Assembly: GCA_024220525.1 (NCBI GenBank) | Contig: JAMYWO010000027.1 | Coordinates: 125,515 to 163,768, forward strand | DNA length: 38,254 nucleotides | Reading direction: 5' to 3' | From: Cochliopodium minus | Lineage: Eukaryota > Discosea > Himatismenida > Cochliopodiidae | The notes under the pieces: model-generated | Seen by the model: the letters and a program-made list of their open reading frames with translations, nothing else | What the model was told of the DNA's origin: nothing | The model's database searches: none | Made by a program: the position numbers and the translations under genes | Part shown: piece after piece, positions 1 to 12,700 of the stretch | How the letters are laid out: each line of letters opens with the position of its first letter | Numbering within the stretch: position 1 is the stretch's first letter

Positions 1-110
1 AAATAAAAAATAAAAAATAAAAAATAAAAAATAAAAAATAAAAAATAAAAAATAAAAAATAAAAAATAAAAATAATGATAAAAATAAATAAACAAAAATA
101 AACAAAAATA
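1..110. repeat. Heptanucleotide A/T microsatellite (AAAAAAT)n in MATE intron
   Basis: The T residues recur at a spacing of seven bases across the first 70 bases, then the array becomes irregular. It lies in the intron that follows the last exon of the left MATE piece. The window begins inside the array, so the true left neighbour cannot be seen. Confidence 0.85.
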
Positions 111-127
111 AATCAATAATACTATAC

Positions 128-1014
128 CCAACACTCCGGACATCAATACAGTGACCTCAAACCCACCAACTTCAAGCACAGTTGTCAACATACCGGGAAT
201 TCCACTAAAAGAATTTGTTTTTTAATTAAAAAACAATATTAATTATTTTGAATTTAAATATTTTGAATTTTATTTTTAATTTATAACTTTTTATTTTTTA
301 ATTATTATTTATTATTTATTTTTTAAAATATTTTTTATTTTATTTTATTTTTTCATACTTTTTTATTTATTTTTATTTTTATTTATTTTTAAACTTAATT
401 TTTTGAATTAATTTTTGATTTTTCAATATTATTATTTTATTTTTATTTTTTATTTATTTTTATTATTTTTTTATTATTTACAATCTGAGAAATGTCGCAA
501 TGTTTTTGAAGCGAATAGACTCGAGAGACCACCCGTCCCAAAATGGCTCGTAGATCTTCGAGAAGTAGACATAACAGAACATCGCTATGCACAAAACATA
601 TCTACTGAGAGATGTTGCTATTGGCGCTCCTTTAATAAAAAAGAATTAAAAAAAAAGAATCAAAAAAAAAAATTTTTAAACATAAAATAAAAACAAAAAA
701 AAACAAAATTTTTAAATTAAAAAATTGACATGAATTGAAATCAAAATATAATAAATTGAAAATAAAAATAAATATTGAAAAAGAATAAAAATATTTAAAA
801 AAAATAATAAAAATAATAATAATAATAATAATAATAAAAAATAAAAATTAAAAATAATAAAAAAATTATAAAAAAATAAGTTGAAAAATCAAAAAATGAG
901 AATGAAATAAAAAAAATTATTAAATCTTCTAATCTACCCACAAAACCGAAGAAGTGAATAAATGTCCAATTCATGAAGACGTTGACAACGACTCCAATCA
1001 GAGAAACTATGAGA
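128..1014 (-). CDS. MATE-family multidrug/toxin extrusion transporter, middle part (partial)
   Basis: Three minus-strand exons, 1014-938, 629-482 and 204-128, join in phase (1, 2, then 1 at the open end). They read LIVSLIGVVVNVFMNW (a membrane segment), then GAPIATSLSRYVL with FWDGWS and FKNIATFLR, then GIPGM and VLMSGVLG. This is the TM5 to TM7-8 stretch of MATE proteins, which export organic cations by H+ or Na+ antiport. TM1-4 are absent: upstream of 1014 there is only A/T repeat and an N at 1164. At the 3' end the last exon has a good donor (GGTATAG) and its intron runs off the left edge inside the repeat. The missing C-terminal part matches the piece at 19605-20586 exactly in residue order and intron phase. 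The family call is firm; the boundaries come from splice logic. Confidence 0.88.
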
Positions 1015-1049
1015 CTGAAACATTTCAAATCGAATAAACAAACCAAAAA

Positions 1050-1094
1050 ATAAAAAATAAAAAATAAAACAAACCAAAAAATAAAGAATAAAAT

Positions 1095-1131
<37 letters not shown>

Positions 1132-1260
1132 AAATAAAAAATAAAAAATAAAAAATAAAAAATNAATAAATAATAAATAATAAATAATAAATAATAAATA
1201 ATAAATAATAAATAATAAATAATAAATAATAAATAATAAATCATGAAAAAAAAAAAAAAA
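1050..1260. repeat. Two abutting heptamer arrays joined by an N
   Basis: An (AAAAAAT)n array runs to about 1163, an ambiguous base sits at 1164, and a different seven-base array (AATAAAT)n follows to about 1241, then a poly-A run. The gene on the right (adenylate kinase) loses its 3' end here and the gene on the left (MATE) loses its 5' end. The unit change at the N is what an uncertain join or read-through error in a microsatellite would leave. Confidence 0.85.
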
Positions 1261-1297
1261 AAATAAAAAATAAAATAAACAATAGGATCATTTTTAC

Positions 1298-3489
1298 CTT
1301 TCACTTGCAAATTGTGTTTCATTGACTCTTTTCCTCTCTTCAACTGTCTGGACACACTTTCGTTTTCGTCAATCCAAAAAACGATCATACGGAACCTAGG
1401 GCGAGGAAAGTTTTTTTCGAGTTCGCTGTCTGTGCTGTATTTTTGTTGTAACTCATTCATTTTCTCATACAATCTTTTGATCTAAAATAAAATTGTAAAA
1501 AAACTTTGTAAACTTGTTCAAAGAAATATTTCCAATTTTTCTTTTGATTTTTTTGGTTTTGTTCATAATATTTTTTTCATTAAAATTTTTTCTTGATATT
1601 TTTTATTGAATATTTTCTTGATATTTTTTATTGAATATTTTCTTTATCTTTTTTTTTATTTTGTTCATTAAAATTTTGTTCATAATATTTTTTCATTTAA
1701 TTTTTTCTTTATATTTTTTATTGATTATTATCTTTTTTTTAGTTTTTTTCATTTTTTCATTTATTTTTTTTTTCTCAATAATTTTTTTAAATTTTTTTAC
1801 GAGTTCCACTTGTAAATCAGATCTTGGAAAACCATCGATTAAAACACCATTACTGTAGATGTCCTAGAGTTTTTTTTTAAAAAAAGAAAATGAATGAGAA
1901 TTAAAATTAATATTGAAATAAAATTAAATAATTTACTTTGGTGATTTCTGTCATCAAGGAGGTGAATACCTCACTATCTCCTACGAGACCACCTTGACTT
2001 TTGATTTGTTGAGCTGATGGCTAAATAAGAAAAGAATAAAAAATTTTTGATAAAAAATTAAAATAATGAACACAAAATTTTAAATAAAATTAATAAATAA
2101 ATTTAAAAAAATTAATCAATAAAATATATATAAAAAAAAAAATTTTTTTAATTTTTTTACCGACTTGAGTAAAGAAGACATGACGATAGGAGGTGCTTTG
2201 ATGCCTCTTTGCTCCAATAAATAGCTGGTTTGTGTACCCTTACCTATAAAAAAAAAAAGAAAGAAAATTAATGAAGAATAATGAAACAATAAAATATATA
2301 TTTTAAAAAAACAATAATAAATAAAAGTAAATTAAAATAAAAAAATGAAAATAAACTAAATTTAATATTAAAAAATAAATGATCCAAATAAATTGAAATA
2401 ATTCTTAAAATCCAAAAATAAGTTTAATTAGTTTACTTTATAAATTATATAGAACAAACAAAATAAAGAATCATTATAAATTTTCACAATAAATGAATTA
2501 CAACTTTGTTAGCGGATATAAAAATTTTACTAACAAAATTTATACTGTTGTAATATTTTTGGACATCCCTAATAAATGAATTCTTTTTTCTAAAAAAAAA
2601 AAAATGTTTACCAGCACCAGGTGCACCAGCCAAGAACAAAATCTCACGAGGCAAATACACGTTCTCTTTTTTTGAGGCAGAAATGATTTTCTGCCATACG
2701 TTGTCGAAAATCGCCTTGGGGTCGGAAATGGTGGTGTTCCTACTCCAGTATTGGATCAGCTCTCTGATGTTGATCGATGTGATGGGGAGTGGTTCGAAGA
2801 GGGTTTTGAATTCGGAGTATCCTATGTAGCCGTCTTTATCCAAGTCAGCTAAAAGATGTTCATAAAGAGGTAATGAAAAGGGTTTTTTTTTTTCAAAAAT
2901 TAAATATTAAAGAGATGAAAAGAGTAATTTAATAAAAAAAATCAGCACTTGATTTTTGTAAAAAAAACTTATAAAGTAACAAGAATATTATATTGTAAAT
3001 GTCTCAAAAAATATATAGAGGTGAAATTCTATATAAAAATCATTGTTATTGAGCATGAAAAGTATTTTATGAATTTAATTTGAGATAATTTAATTATTTG
3101 AAAAGATTAAAACTATATTTTGATTTGATTCAATGAATAGATAGTATTAATGCAAAATTTCCCATTTTGAGATAATTCATTTTTAAATATACTGATATCT
3201 TACCCAATTTGATAATGTTATTCGCCAATTTATCGCTCGCATTGGAATCTGAGGTTTTGATGATTTTGAAGAAGGTTTCGTTTTTCACTTGGCCAGTCTC
3301 CGATTCGTCGATGGATTGAAAAAGATCGATCAATTTCCCTTCCCTCTCTTCTGTTGTTGGGATATATCCCCTCTTTTGGCAAAAGGTCTGATGATGGAAG
3401 ATCACCATCGCAAATTTGGATTTTTTGGCCAAATAATCGAAATTTGGTTTACACTTGAATACTTTCTTCGATATGATTTTCTTTAGCAT
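1298..3489 (-). CDS. EF-hand/adenylate kinase fusion, 3'-truncated
   Basis: Six minus-strand exons: 3489-3204, 2848-2612, 2243-2161, 2020-1937, 1863-1801, 1481-1298, about 312 residues. The N-terminal part holds a degenerate EF-hand (about residue 55, DESETGQVKNET) and a canonical one (DLDKDGYIGYSE). The adenylate kinase core follows: P-loop LAGAPGAGKGTQ across the exon 2/3 junction, VLIDGFPRSDLQVE (the NMP-binding and DGFPR motif), and a segment ending RQLKRGKESMKHN. It would convert 2 ADP to ATP and AMP, perhaps under Ca2+ control (inference). The last visible exon ends at a donor (AAAGGTAAAA) and the remaining lid and C-terminal exons are missing, replaced by repeat and MATE sequence. The start Met follows an acceptor-like TTTAG, so a 5' UTR intron is possible. 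Confidence 0.88.
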
Positions 3490-3908
3490 GCTAAATTATA
3501 ATCAAAAAGATGAGCAAATTTAATTTATATAAAAATATAAAATTTTGGAGTGAATAAGTTGTTGATCCAAAAGAATTTCTTGAGAATTTCTTCAATGATT
3601 ATATTCATTGTTGTTAATTGTTTATACAATATAATTGTTCCACATTTTTATGTAAAAATATTTATTATTTGTAAAAAAGGAAATAGTGAAGATTTTTAGA
3701 TATAAAGATGTATTTTTACCTTATTGTTCGACTAATTTTTTTTTTTATTTTTCATAAATTGATTCTATCCAAAGAAATAAAAATTAAATCAAATGGGATT
3801 ATATGTAAACTGGAATGATCAGAAAATGTTAAAATTAAATTGATTTGGAATATAAATTTAATTTATTTTTTTGGACATGTCAATATTAATTTTTCAAAAA
3901 AAAAACTT
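3490..3908. other. Intergenic, upstream of the adenylate kinase gene
   Basis: About 420 AT-rich bases without a supported coding region. A possible untranslated first exon of the kinase gene could end at a donor near 3717 (minus strand, AATAAGGTAAAA) and splice to the TTTAG just before 3489. This is only signal matching. Confidence 0.3.
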
Positions 3909-5665
3909 TTAATTTTTTTTGTTTTTTAACTCAAATTTTATCAAGTAATCTTGAACTCTTGAGAGTCCCGAGACACCAAAGAAATAAGCGATGAGCATGG
4001 AAATTTTGCTTGGTATTACCTTTTTAAAAAAAGAATAAAAAAGAAATAAAATAATTAAAATGAATTTAAACAAAGTAAATAAAAAAAAAAATATAAAATA
4101 ATTAGATAAATGTAAAGATTTATTTTACAGTTTCTATCATGTATCTAGCATTTGGTTTTTCCACAAAAGTGACACGAGCAATAACTTTGGCAACTTCGTC
4201 GGGAGATTGGAAGACGTTGCTATTGGCCTTTTTGTTGAGGTTCTCAGAGGAGTTTTTGTAAATGCTGTCCAAAGAGGAGTACTTGGAATTTTCCAAGTTT
4301 CCGACAACTTTAAAGATAGGTGTGTTGGTCCAAGCTAAAAAAAAATTAGTGAACAAAAAAAAAAAAATTATTTTTAAAAATAAAAAAATATCAAAGAGTT
4401 TAAAAATGAAAATAAAATTAGAAAATAAATAATTTGTTAATTTTTTACATGGCTCGATGAGGATTGCTTTTTGGTCTTGGCCCAATAAATCGAGTTCTAT
4501 TCTCAAAGAATTGGTGTACCCTTCGACCGCAAATTTAGTTGCTCCATCTGAGGTAATGGAGTTAATTAATCAAAATTTAAATTTCAAAAAAAAAAAAGGT
4601 AATTACAAACACTCGCAAAAGGAAAAGGAAGCAACCCAGCCACACTGAAAAAAAAAAAATTTTGAATTTAAAATTTAAAAATAAAAATAAATTATTGAAA
4701 TAATACAAAGATCAAAAAAAAAAATTAATTTAAATTGACCTGCTTATATTTATTATCCTTCCTCCCTTGCTCAAATAAGGAAAGAAGCGTTTGATGGATT
4801 TGATGATCCCAAAAAAGTTTATGTTGAAAACAGGAAGCACATTGTCTTCCATATCTAAATCGAAGCTATATCTTGTTTTGCCTATTAAGATAATATTCAA
4901 TTTTAATTTTCTTTGGATTTTTTTTTTTTTTTCACCTGATCCTCCTATCCCTGCATTGTTTACGATCGCAAACAATTCTATCTTTTCTTTATCCAGAATC
5001 TCTTTTGCTACATTCTCGAAATCTTCCTCCTTTGTCACATCAGCCTTCATTATTTTCACATTCAAATTATCTCCATATTCTTTGTCCAATGCTGTGGTAT
5101 TGATATCCAATGCTACCACCTGATGTTATAATTAAATGAATTGGATATCGAGACAGATATTAAAAAGAAAAAAAAAATTTCCCCTTAAGTTATTCACATA
5201 AATGATATTTATTAAGATGGGCATAAGGGGAAATTTTTTTTTCTTTTTTAATATGTGTCCGGACCTCCAGACACATATTTTTAACACGATAAAAAAAATC
5301 ATTCATCTCTATATTGGAGATATAACTTCTAATATACAATTGATATTACATACAGTGTATGGTGATTCGCATAATTATGCAAATTATTTTTCCTTATGGG
5401 TATCGCATTCTAATTAATATTATAAATTTTTTTTTAAAATTTACTTTGCATCCTCTTTTAAGATATTGATCCAGACAACTCTTTCCTATTCCAGAACTCG
5501 CTCCTGTGATAAGAACATATTTTCCTTTTGCTTTTTTTTTTTTTGGGTCAGTTTTAAAAATGTTTTGATATTTCAGTGATTACAATCCAATTCAGCTCCT
5601 TCATTTGTTGCCAAATAATAGATAGCTCCTATAATTGATATCAAAACAATTATAGCCAAAAGCAT
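3909..5665 (-). CDS. Membrane-anchored short-chain dehydrogenase/reductase (retinol/17-beta-HSD-like)
   Basis: Eight minus-strand exons (5665-5584, 5530-5445, 5119-4936, 4881-4740, 4644-4607, 4547-4449, 4334-4129, 4019-3909) give a closed frame of 315 residues. The N-terminus (MLLAIIVLISIIGAIYYLA) is one membrane anchor, as in ER retinol and steroid dehydrogenases. Classical SDR marks follow: cofactor motif TGASSGIGK (residues 36-44), KADVT, NNAG (110-113), catalytic Ser in NISSVAGL (about 164-165), and YGATK (178-182), whose Tyr is made across an exon junction. FAVEGYTNSLRIEL and an IEP motif complete the fold. It likely oxidises or reduces a lipophilic alcohol or ketone with NAD(P); the substrate cannot be told. 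The first intron ends in a poly-A run before AG, which is unusual. The second intron (5120-5444) carries strong hairpins. Confidence 0.92.
5157..5278. repeat. Long inverted repeat plus second hairpin inside an SDR intron
   Basis: Arms 5157-5187 and 5224-5254 are 31-base reverse complements with only a one-base shift of a single G (about 29 of 31 pairs), sharing the core AAATTTCCCCTTA, around a 36-base loop. Directly adjoining is a nine-base stem ATATGTGTC (5251-5259) with GACACATAT (5270-5278). A perfect 12-base palindrome GCATAATTATGC lies at 5369-5380. It may be a small inverted-repeat element or a structured intronic RNA. Confidence 0.75.
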
Positions 5666-5801
5666 TTTTCCAATTTTTTTTTTTTTCTTTAATTCTCTGT
5701 TTATATTTCATGTTAGAATAATGAATTGATTTGTTGAAAATGATCATCTTGATAAAATGTGATCATTTCAGAATTTTCTATTGAATAATAAATAAAAAAA
5801 A
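5666..5801. promoter_or_regulatory. Divergent promoter region, SDR and Sep15-like genes
   Basis: The 136 bases separate two start codons facing away from each other, so both promoters must lie here or overlap the genes. T tracts flank the SDR start. No TATA box or named operator can be assigned. Confidence 0.45.
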
Positions 5802-6374
5802 ATGAAAAAAATTCTTTTTGTATTTATTTTGTTTTCCATTTTGATCCAATGTGAAGAAACCAACAATCCACATTTCGTGAATGGTGAGCACAATCCTGAG
5901 TATCAACATGATGCTAGCGAATTGGAAGAAGAAGAAACCAAATCTGAAAATACAACAGTAGGAGAAGTAACACATGCAATGTTCTACGTAATATTCAATT
6001 TTTAAAAGATGATGACTCATCAAAAATCAAAATGATGCTATTGAAATTTATAAAGCATAAAATAACTTTATAAATCTACATCAAATCAAGATTGAATCAC
6101 ATATCAACAGTATTTCTAATCAACATTTTTACAGACAACCAAACCTTGCAAGCAAAAACATTTGAAAAATATAAACAGATGGGTGAAAAATGAGCTCCCA
6201 AAATATCCCAAGGTGATTTTGATGAAGATAGGAGGGGATCCTAGGGTCGAATTCCAGGATGCTAATGACAATCCTATCGAGGAAGTCAATGTAGTGGAAT
6301 ATGAGAACAACATTGAAGGATTGGATAAGTTTCTGCAAGGTAGGGGTTTCGAAAAGATTGAAGAAGAGAATTGA
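5802..6374 (+). CDS. Secreted/ER Sep15-SelM-like thioredoxin-fold protein
   Basis: Two exons, 5802-5987 and 6135-6374, join in phase 0 to give 141 residues. MKKILFVFILFSILIQCEE is a clear signal peptide, followed by an acidic linker. Exon 2 matches the Sep15/SelM redox domain of the ER: a helix HLKNINRWVKNELPKYPKV, then ILMKIGGDPRVEF, a DANDNPIEEV turn and a C-terminal helix ending GRGFEKI. In the family this domain begins with a CGGU or CxxC redox motif. Here the aligned residues read TKPC, so one Cys sits at the Sec position and the partner Cys is replaced by Thr. It may be a non-redox or one-Cys version. Family assignment is by pattern from memory. Confidence 0.72.
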
Positions 6375-6441
6375 AATTGAAATTTGTTTATTATTAAAGA
6401 GAAATTAAATTATAATTAAGAAATCATTAATTCATTTATTT

Positions 6442-6782
6442 TTATACTCTATCATACACTGCATAACCAGATGATGTTCCATTCTCTTGCTTCAGATCAC
6501 ATGACTTGGAAAATAGATATATGATCGTGATTTTCCCGTTGGAAGTATTGAGATAACCGTTATATGCTGTGATGCCAGAATTTCCCCAATTGCATAGCCA
6601 TGATATTATGATAGAATTGGAAGATTTGGTATTTTCCGATCAATGGCACTATTGTTTGTCCAATACTGAAGGGTGCCCCTGATGGATTGATCTTCGTACA
6701 ATGATTTGATGAAAATGATTGTCTTCAATTTGTTGTTTGGATCTATTGTTGTCCAGGTTCCTTTAATATCATAGGACTTCAT
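6442..6782 (-). pseudogene. Avidin/streptavidin-like small protein, frame disrupted
   Basis: The minus-strand reading starts MKSYDIKGTWTTI and continues through IRGTLQYWTNN. It then shifts frame and resumes as SIIISWLCNWGNSGITAY, NGYLNTSNGKITIIYLFSKS and ends SSGYAVYDRV. Against my memory of streptavidin the pattern agrees: GTW at the first strand, a VxW strand, TxxxG, a xxTxWLL-like strand with Tyr for Trp, and a final Asp matching the biotin-contacting Asp. A stretch in the middle third frame (PLIGKYQ) also looks like the YVLTGRY strand. Joining these needs two single-base shifts. Alternatively an 83-base GT-AG intron (6649-6567) would join the outer parts in frame but delete the central strands. 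So it is a pseudogene, has sequencing errors, or is an unusually spliced short gene. Family call is tentative. Confidence 0.42.
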
Positions 6783-9700
6783 CACAAAAATAAATCAGAT
6801 TTTTTTAAATGATCTCAACATTCTTTGGATTCAATTTTTCAAACAAAAATTTGTTTTAACATTTTTTATTCACAAAATAACGCAATCATCATTTCCTTCT
6901 CTTATAACGACTGGCTGCTGTTGTTGGGCTTGCTGCATCATCCTCATCTGTTGTATCATGTTGTCCTCGTTCTGTTTTCGGAGACGCTCTTCAAACATCA
7001 TCCTTTGATGGAACTCCCTCTGTTGTTGCTTAAATTGTTGGTTCTGCATTTCACTGGATTGTCTCATCTTTTCCTCGAAAAATTTGTTTTGTTGCTCCAA
7101 TTTTATTTGTGATTGTTTTCTTTCCTTTTCGATTTTCTTATAAAGTTTTTGATGTTCCAAATTCATTTGATCCATCTGAGTTTTTTGTTGCTCAATGATT
7201 TTTTTGTTTTGGACGTTGAGATCTTCGATAGTTTTTTCGTAGAATTTTTTGCTTTCTTCGGCACTGTTATAGAGCCTATTGATCTCTAATTCGAAGAACC
7301 TTTTCATACTTTCAAGTTGATCCGTCTCGATTTTCTTCACGTTCTTCTTCATGATTACCACAGGCGGAAGGGTTTCATAGATGAACTTTTTGAGTTGTTC
7401 AGGCAACTCTGGCACGATGTCGTCTTGATCATTCCATTCTTCATCTCTGATTAAATAGAAAAAGTGGTTCGTTTTGTTTTTCCCGCTGTTGAACCCGGAG
7501 TACAACTTTTCTATTTCGTTGTTTTTGTTCTTCTTCATTCTTTTGATGAACTTCTCTGATACTTTGTTGACGATAACTCCGTAGTTGACCGGATGATTGA
7601 TTGAATCCAACACCAAGTTGATTGTGGCCACATCATCCGGTCTGATCCTCCCTGATTCCACTGTAACAACAAATATCAGTTTGAATTTCCCGTTCATTTG
7701 GAGTGCTTTGGTTATTTCCTTTGCTGCCTTTTCTCTCATCTTGATATCTGATAGGCCTGGCGTATCTCCATACACTATTCCATCTGTATGCTCATATATT
7801 TGCAGGTTGGTCGTCATTCCTTCTCCTGGATTGAATCCTGCTTTGAACTTTGGGAATTTGACCAGTCCATTCAGAATGGTGGATTTTCCACCACCTGATT
7901 AAAAGGAAAAGGAATTTTTTTTTTTATGTGATAAAATATCTCAAATTAGAGAAAATACCAGGATTTCCAATGAGGATAATATGTTCTTTCATCTCTTGGA
8001 TATTATCATCAATGTGTTTTCCTTCTTGCATAAATTTTTTTTATTTTTATTTATTATTATTTCATGATTTTTATCTTCAAAAAAATTTGAAGCACTCTAA
8101 AAAAAAAATTAACTTCCCAAAAACAACTGTTTTTGAATAAAATCCTTTTTTTTTTTCAATGTGAGAAAATAAATATTCATAAAATTAATAAATTAAAAAA
8201 AAGTTTTAATAAATTAAAAAGGTTTATTTTTTTTTTAAATAACTAAAGTGGATCTACTTTGTTTTCTTCTTGATTGCCTACAATTTCTTTCTCTTCAACT
8301 TTCTCTTCAGCAGGTTTGACTTCTTCGTTGTTCTCGTTGGAGAATTTGGTTGTGGTCAAATCAGTGAGCAAGTTGTACATGGTGAGAGATTCTTTGTTTC
8401 CTTTCTCAGAACTCAATTTATAATATTCCAATGCTTTCTCCAAATTCTTATCTGTTCCAATTCCCTAATAAACGAATGAAAATTTAAATTTATTTTTTAT
8501 TTCCCATTTTAAACTATTTTTTTAATTTTCATTTTTATATTTTTATATTTTTATATTTTTTATTTTTTATTATTTATTTTTTATTTTTTATTTTTTATTT
8601 TTTATTTTTTATTTTTTATTTTGTTTTATTTCATATTTATTTTTTTGGAAGTAATTTAAATCATTATTTATCTTTATATTTTTATTATATTTTTTATTTT
8701 TTATTTTTTATTATTATTTATTATTTTTTATTATTTATTATTTATTATTTATTTTTTATTTTTTTTTCTTTCTTACTTTCTGGTACATGGAGGCAACCTT
8801 GACAATCGATTTATCATTTCCTCTATCAGCAGAAATTTTGTAGTGAAAAAAAGCTTTCCTCAAATCTTTGTCCACTCCCCTTCCTTTTTCATATGCTTCT
8901 CCCAACAAAACATGGACAAATGGATTTGCTTAAAATAAAATAAAAAATTATTAAATAAAATTGAATAATAAAATTAATCAAAAAAAATAAAAAAAAATGA
9001 AATGAAAAATAAAAATGAAAAATAAAAATAAAAAATAAAAATTAAAAATAAAAAATTTATTTAAAATAAATTATTCAAAAAAATTATTAAAATCAAAAAA
9101 TTAGAATACCTTTTGGAGCTGCCCTTTTCAGGTATTGAAAGGCAAAGTATGGGTTGGGGGTGACTCCGATACCTCTTAGATACATTTGACCTAGGATTGG
9201 AAAATGAAAAATATAAAATAATTTAAAATAAAAAAAAATAATGAAAAAATTAAAATATAAAATAAAAAATATAAAATAAATTAATAAAAAAGTAAAAAGT
9301 CAAGAAAAATTTTTTTAAAAAAAATAAAAAATAAAAAATAAAAAATAAATATATAAATTGAATGAATAAATAAAATAAAAAAAATAAAAAATATAGAAGT
9401 TGACAGTTTAATTTTTGTTAGTAATAAATTAATATCCGCTAAAAAAGTTGTAAAATTTGGACAAAAAAATTAAAAATAAAAAAATAAAAAATAAAAAAAT
9501 AAAAACAAAACAAAACGTAAAAGAAATAATCTATTTACCAACGTTATAAGAAGAAAAGTAATCACGCTCCTCATCAGAAGATTTTTTGAAAAGAGCGAAA
9601 GCTTTCTCCCTGTTTTGAGGGCAGCCGTACCCTTCGTAGTAACATTGCGCGAGATACTTGCATGCGTCAATGTTACCGTTGCCCTCGGCCAAGTTCAGGT

Positions 9701-12700
9701 ACTGGTAGGCTTTATCATAGTCTTTTTGGATTCCTAAATAAAATAAATTAATGAAAAATAATAAATTAATAAATTAATAAAATCGAAAAAAAAAATTGAA
9801 AGAAATGAAAAAAAATCAATAAAATCAAAAATAAAACAATAATTAAAAAATTTTAAAAAATGAAAAAATATAAAATTAAAAATATTAATAAAAATAATTT
9901 ATTAAATTGAAAAAATTTTGAACCTTTTCCATGGAAATAGATGAAACCAATTTGAGCTTGAGCTGAAAAAAAAAATTTTTTGAAGTCAATAAAAATGGGG
10001 TGTTTTTTTTTATTTTTATTTTAATTAAATTAATATATTAATTGTATATTATTTTTTTTAAATTATTTTTTAATTATTTTTTTTATTTTTGTTATATTTT
10101 GAGTTTACCATCAGCAACGATTTTTGCAAGTCTTTCGTTGTTGTAGTACTCAAAACTGTTGGCATGCGCAACTCTTCCGTAGTACTCCAAACTCTTGATG
10201 GGGTTGATTGGCGTTCCTTGTCCCCTTTGGTAAAAGTTTCCTATTACGTGTGCAGACTCAAGATGGTCTGGTAAACAAAAAATTAAAAAATAAATTAAAT
10301 ATTAAAAACAAACAAAAAAATATTGAAAGATGAAAAAATTATAATTAAAATCTAAAAACTGAAATGATTCAAAATTTGTTTATTAAAAATATTAAAATGA
10401 TTTAAAAAAAATTAAAATGATTTAAAAAAATTAAAATGATTTAAAAAAATTAAAATGATTTAAAAAAATAAAAATGATCTTAAAAATTAAAATGATTTTT
10501 AAATTTTTTTTTTTTTACTTAGATCTGCAGCTTCTTTGAAATGTTTGAAAGAAAGCTGTATGTTCTTTTCTACACCTTTTCACAAAAAAAAAATTTTGAT
10601 TCAAAAAAAAATAAAAAAAAATTGATAAATTTAAAATAAAATTTACCTTTTCCTTGAAAATACAAAATTCCTAAAAAAGAAAAACAAATTTTTAAATTTT
10701 TTTTTTGAAAATTAAGAAAATTTTGATTAAGATTATTTCTTAATTATTTTTTATTTTTTTCATTATTTTTTTTACCCAAATTTTTGTGTGAATAAGAGTT
10801 GCCTAGTTCCGCAGACCTGGAGTAATATTCAAAGGCTTTTGCGTAATCTTGCTGTACTTCTATTCCCTTCACATAGGTGCATCCCAATAGGTAGAGCGCA
10901 TAATCGTCCAACTGTGCGTTTTTAGAGAGCAATTTTTTGGCTATGATAAAAAAAAAAAAAATCAAAAAAGTTTAAAAAATTAAAAATTAAAAGTAACAAA
11001 ATAATCATTAAAAAATGAAAGAAATTCCTTTTTGTTTATTAAAATTAATGTTTAAAAACGAAAAACTAGTTAAAAAAATTAAGTAAAAAATGAATATAAC
11101 AAAAAAAATTAAAGAAATATGATAATATTTCAAATAACAAGAAAAAAATAACTAGAGAATCTTATTTACTTGATTTCGACATAATTTTGATGTTTGGATC
11201 CTCTTTCTTTGGCATATCATCATCACCGAGAGTATCTTCTATGTTGTTTACCTCTTTATTTAAAAAAAAAAAATCAAATTTTTGAATAATTTGGGTCGAT
11301 CATAGCGATAATAAACATATGTTAATTGACAAGTTAAATTATGAGAAATGAATTTTGCAATCAAAATATATTGAATCATCATCATCATAATGTTTTGATG
11401 TTCTTCAAATTAAGATATATTAATTAAATTTTTTATTTTTTTTTTACCTCTTTTTCCCCACTTTTTCGATCTATCATCTTTCTTCTCATATTTATCTTCA
11501 TCATTCTTTTCTTTATTATATTTATTTCCTTTTCTCATATTTTTCTTCGGATCATTATTATCATCCTTTGATTTTATCTTTATGTTTTTGAGATCATCAT
11601 CCTTCCATCTTTTCTTTTGTCCTTGTTTTTTATTTTCCCCATCTTGATCTGCTTTTTTATCCTGTTTATCATTATTCTTAGGAGGATAAGCAGTTTTTGG
11701 TGAGATCAATATCTCTTCTTCTCTCTTTGGCTTTGTATCGTTATCCCCTTGATGGGAATTATATGTGTCTGTTTTGTTGATTGATTTTTTGTTTATCCTA
11801 TTTTTATTGATTGATTTTCTGTTGCGATCTGAATCGATTTTGGTGCTATATAGGGAGAAGATATTGAAATTGATGTGACTTATCTTTTTCTTATAATTCA
11901 AAATCAATTTCATTTTTTTTTTTAAGATATTTTATATTGTTAAAGGGATACTTAAAAATTCTTTAACCTCACAAAACCACTTTCTTTTGACAGATTTTTT
12001 GTTTAAAATTAACAAATTAATGATAAAATTTGAAGTTATTGATTATTTCTCCATTTGAACGTGTGAATCTTATTCAGATGCATACAATTAGCTATTTGCC
12101 TTTGGAACAAAAATATTGAAAGAGATTTGAAAAATTAAAAAAAAATTTGTCAATCTTTTGATTGAATGGATTTGTTGAATGAAAAAGAATTCTCATTATC
12201 GATACTGGGAATTACATCCAGATTGATATTCTTGTGCATATTCGTCTGGTTTGCCTCTTTGTGGTGCCAAATAAATATCTTGAAGAAAATCTTTCCACCA
12301 GGAGAGATGTTGAGCCACATCTCCAAATATATCAACACAATAAGAAAATATATACTATTTCCAACATTATCTTGGATAATCCCTAATAACTCATTTCTGA
12401 ATATAAAATGTGGTAAAAAAAACCATCTTTTAAAATCATGAAATTAAATTATTTGAATATTAAAATTAAATTAGTCTTGGGAATGGTTTTCTCTTTTTGT
12501 GGATTGTTAGGTTACCAATCCAGTTTGATGTTTTTCCTATGTTATATTTTGGAGCTGTCTCTGGTAAATTGAATAAAAGAAAACATTTTTAAACTGACTA
12601 AAAAACCTATGAAAAAAAGGTTACAATACGTACCATAATTTTCAACTATAGTTTTTAAAAAATATTTTTAATTTTTTAAAAAATATAAAAGTTGGAGGTA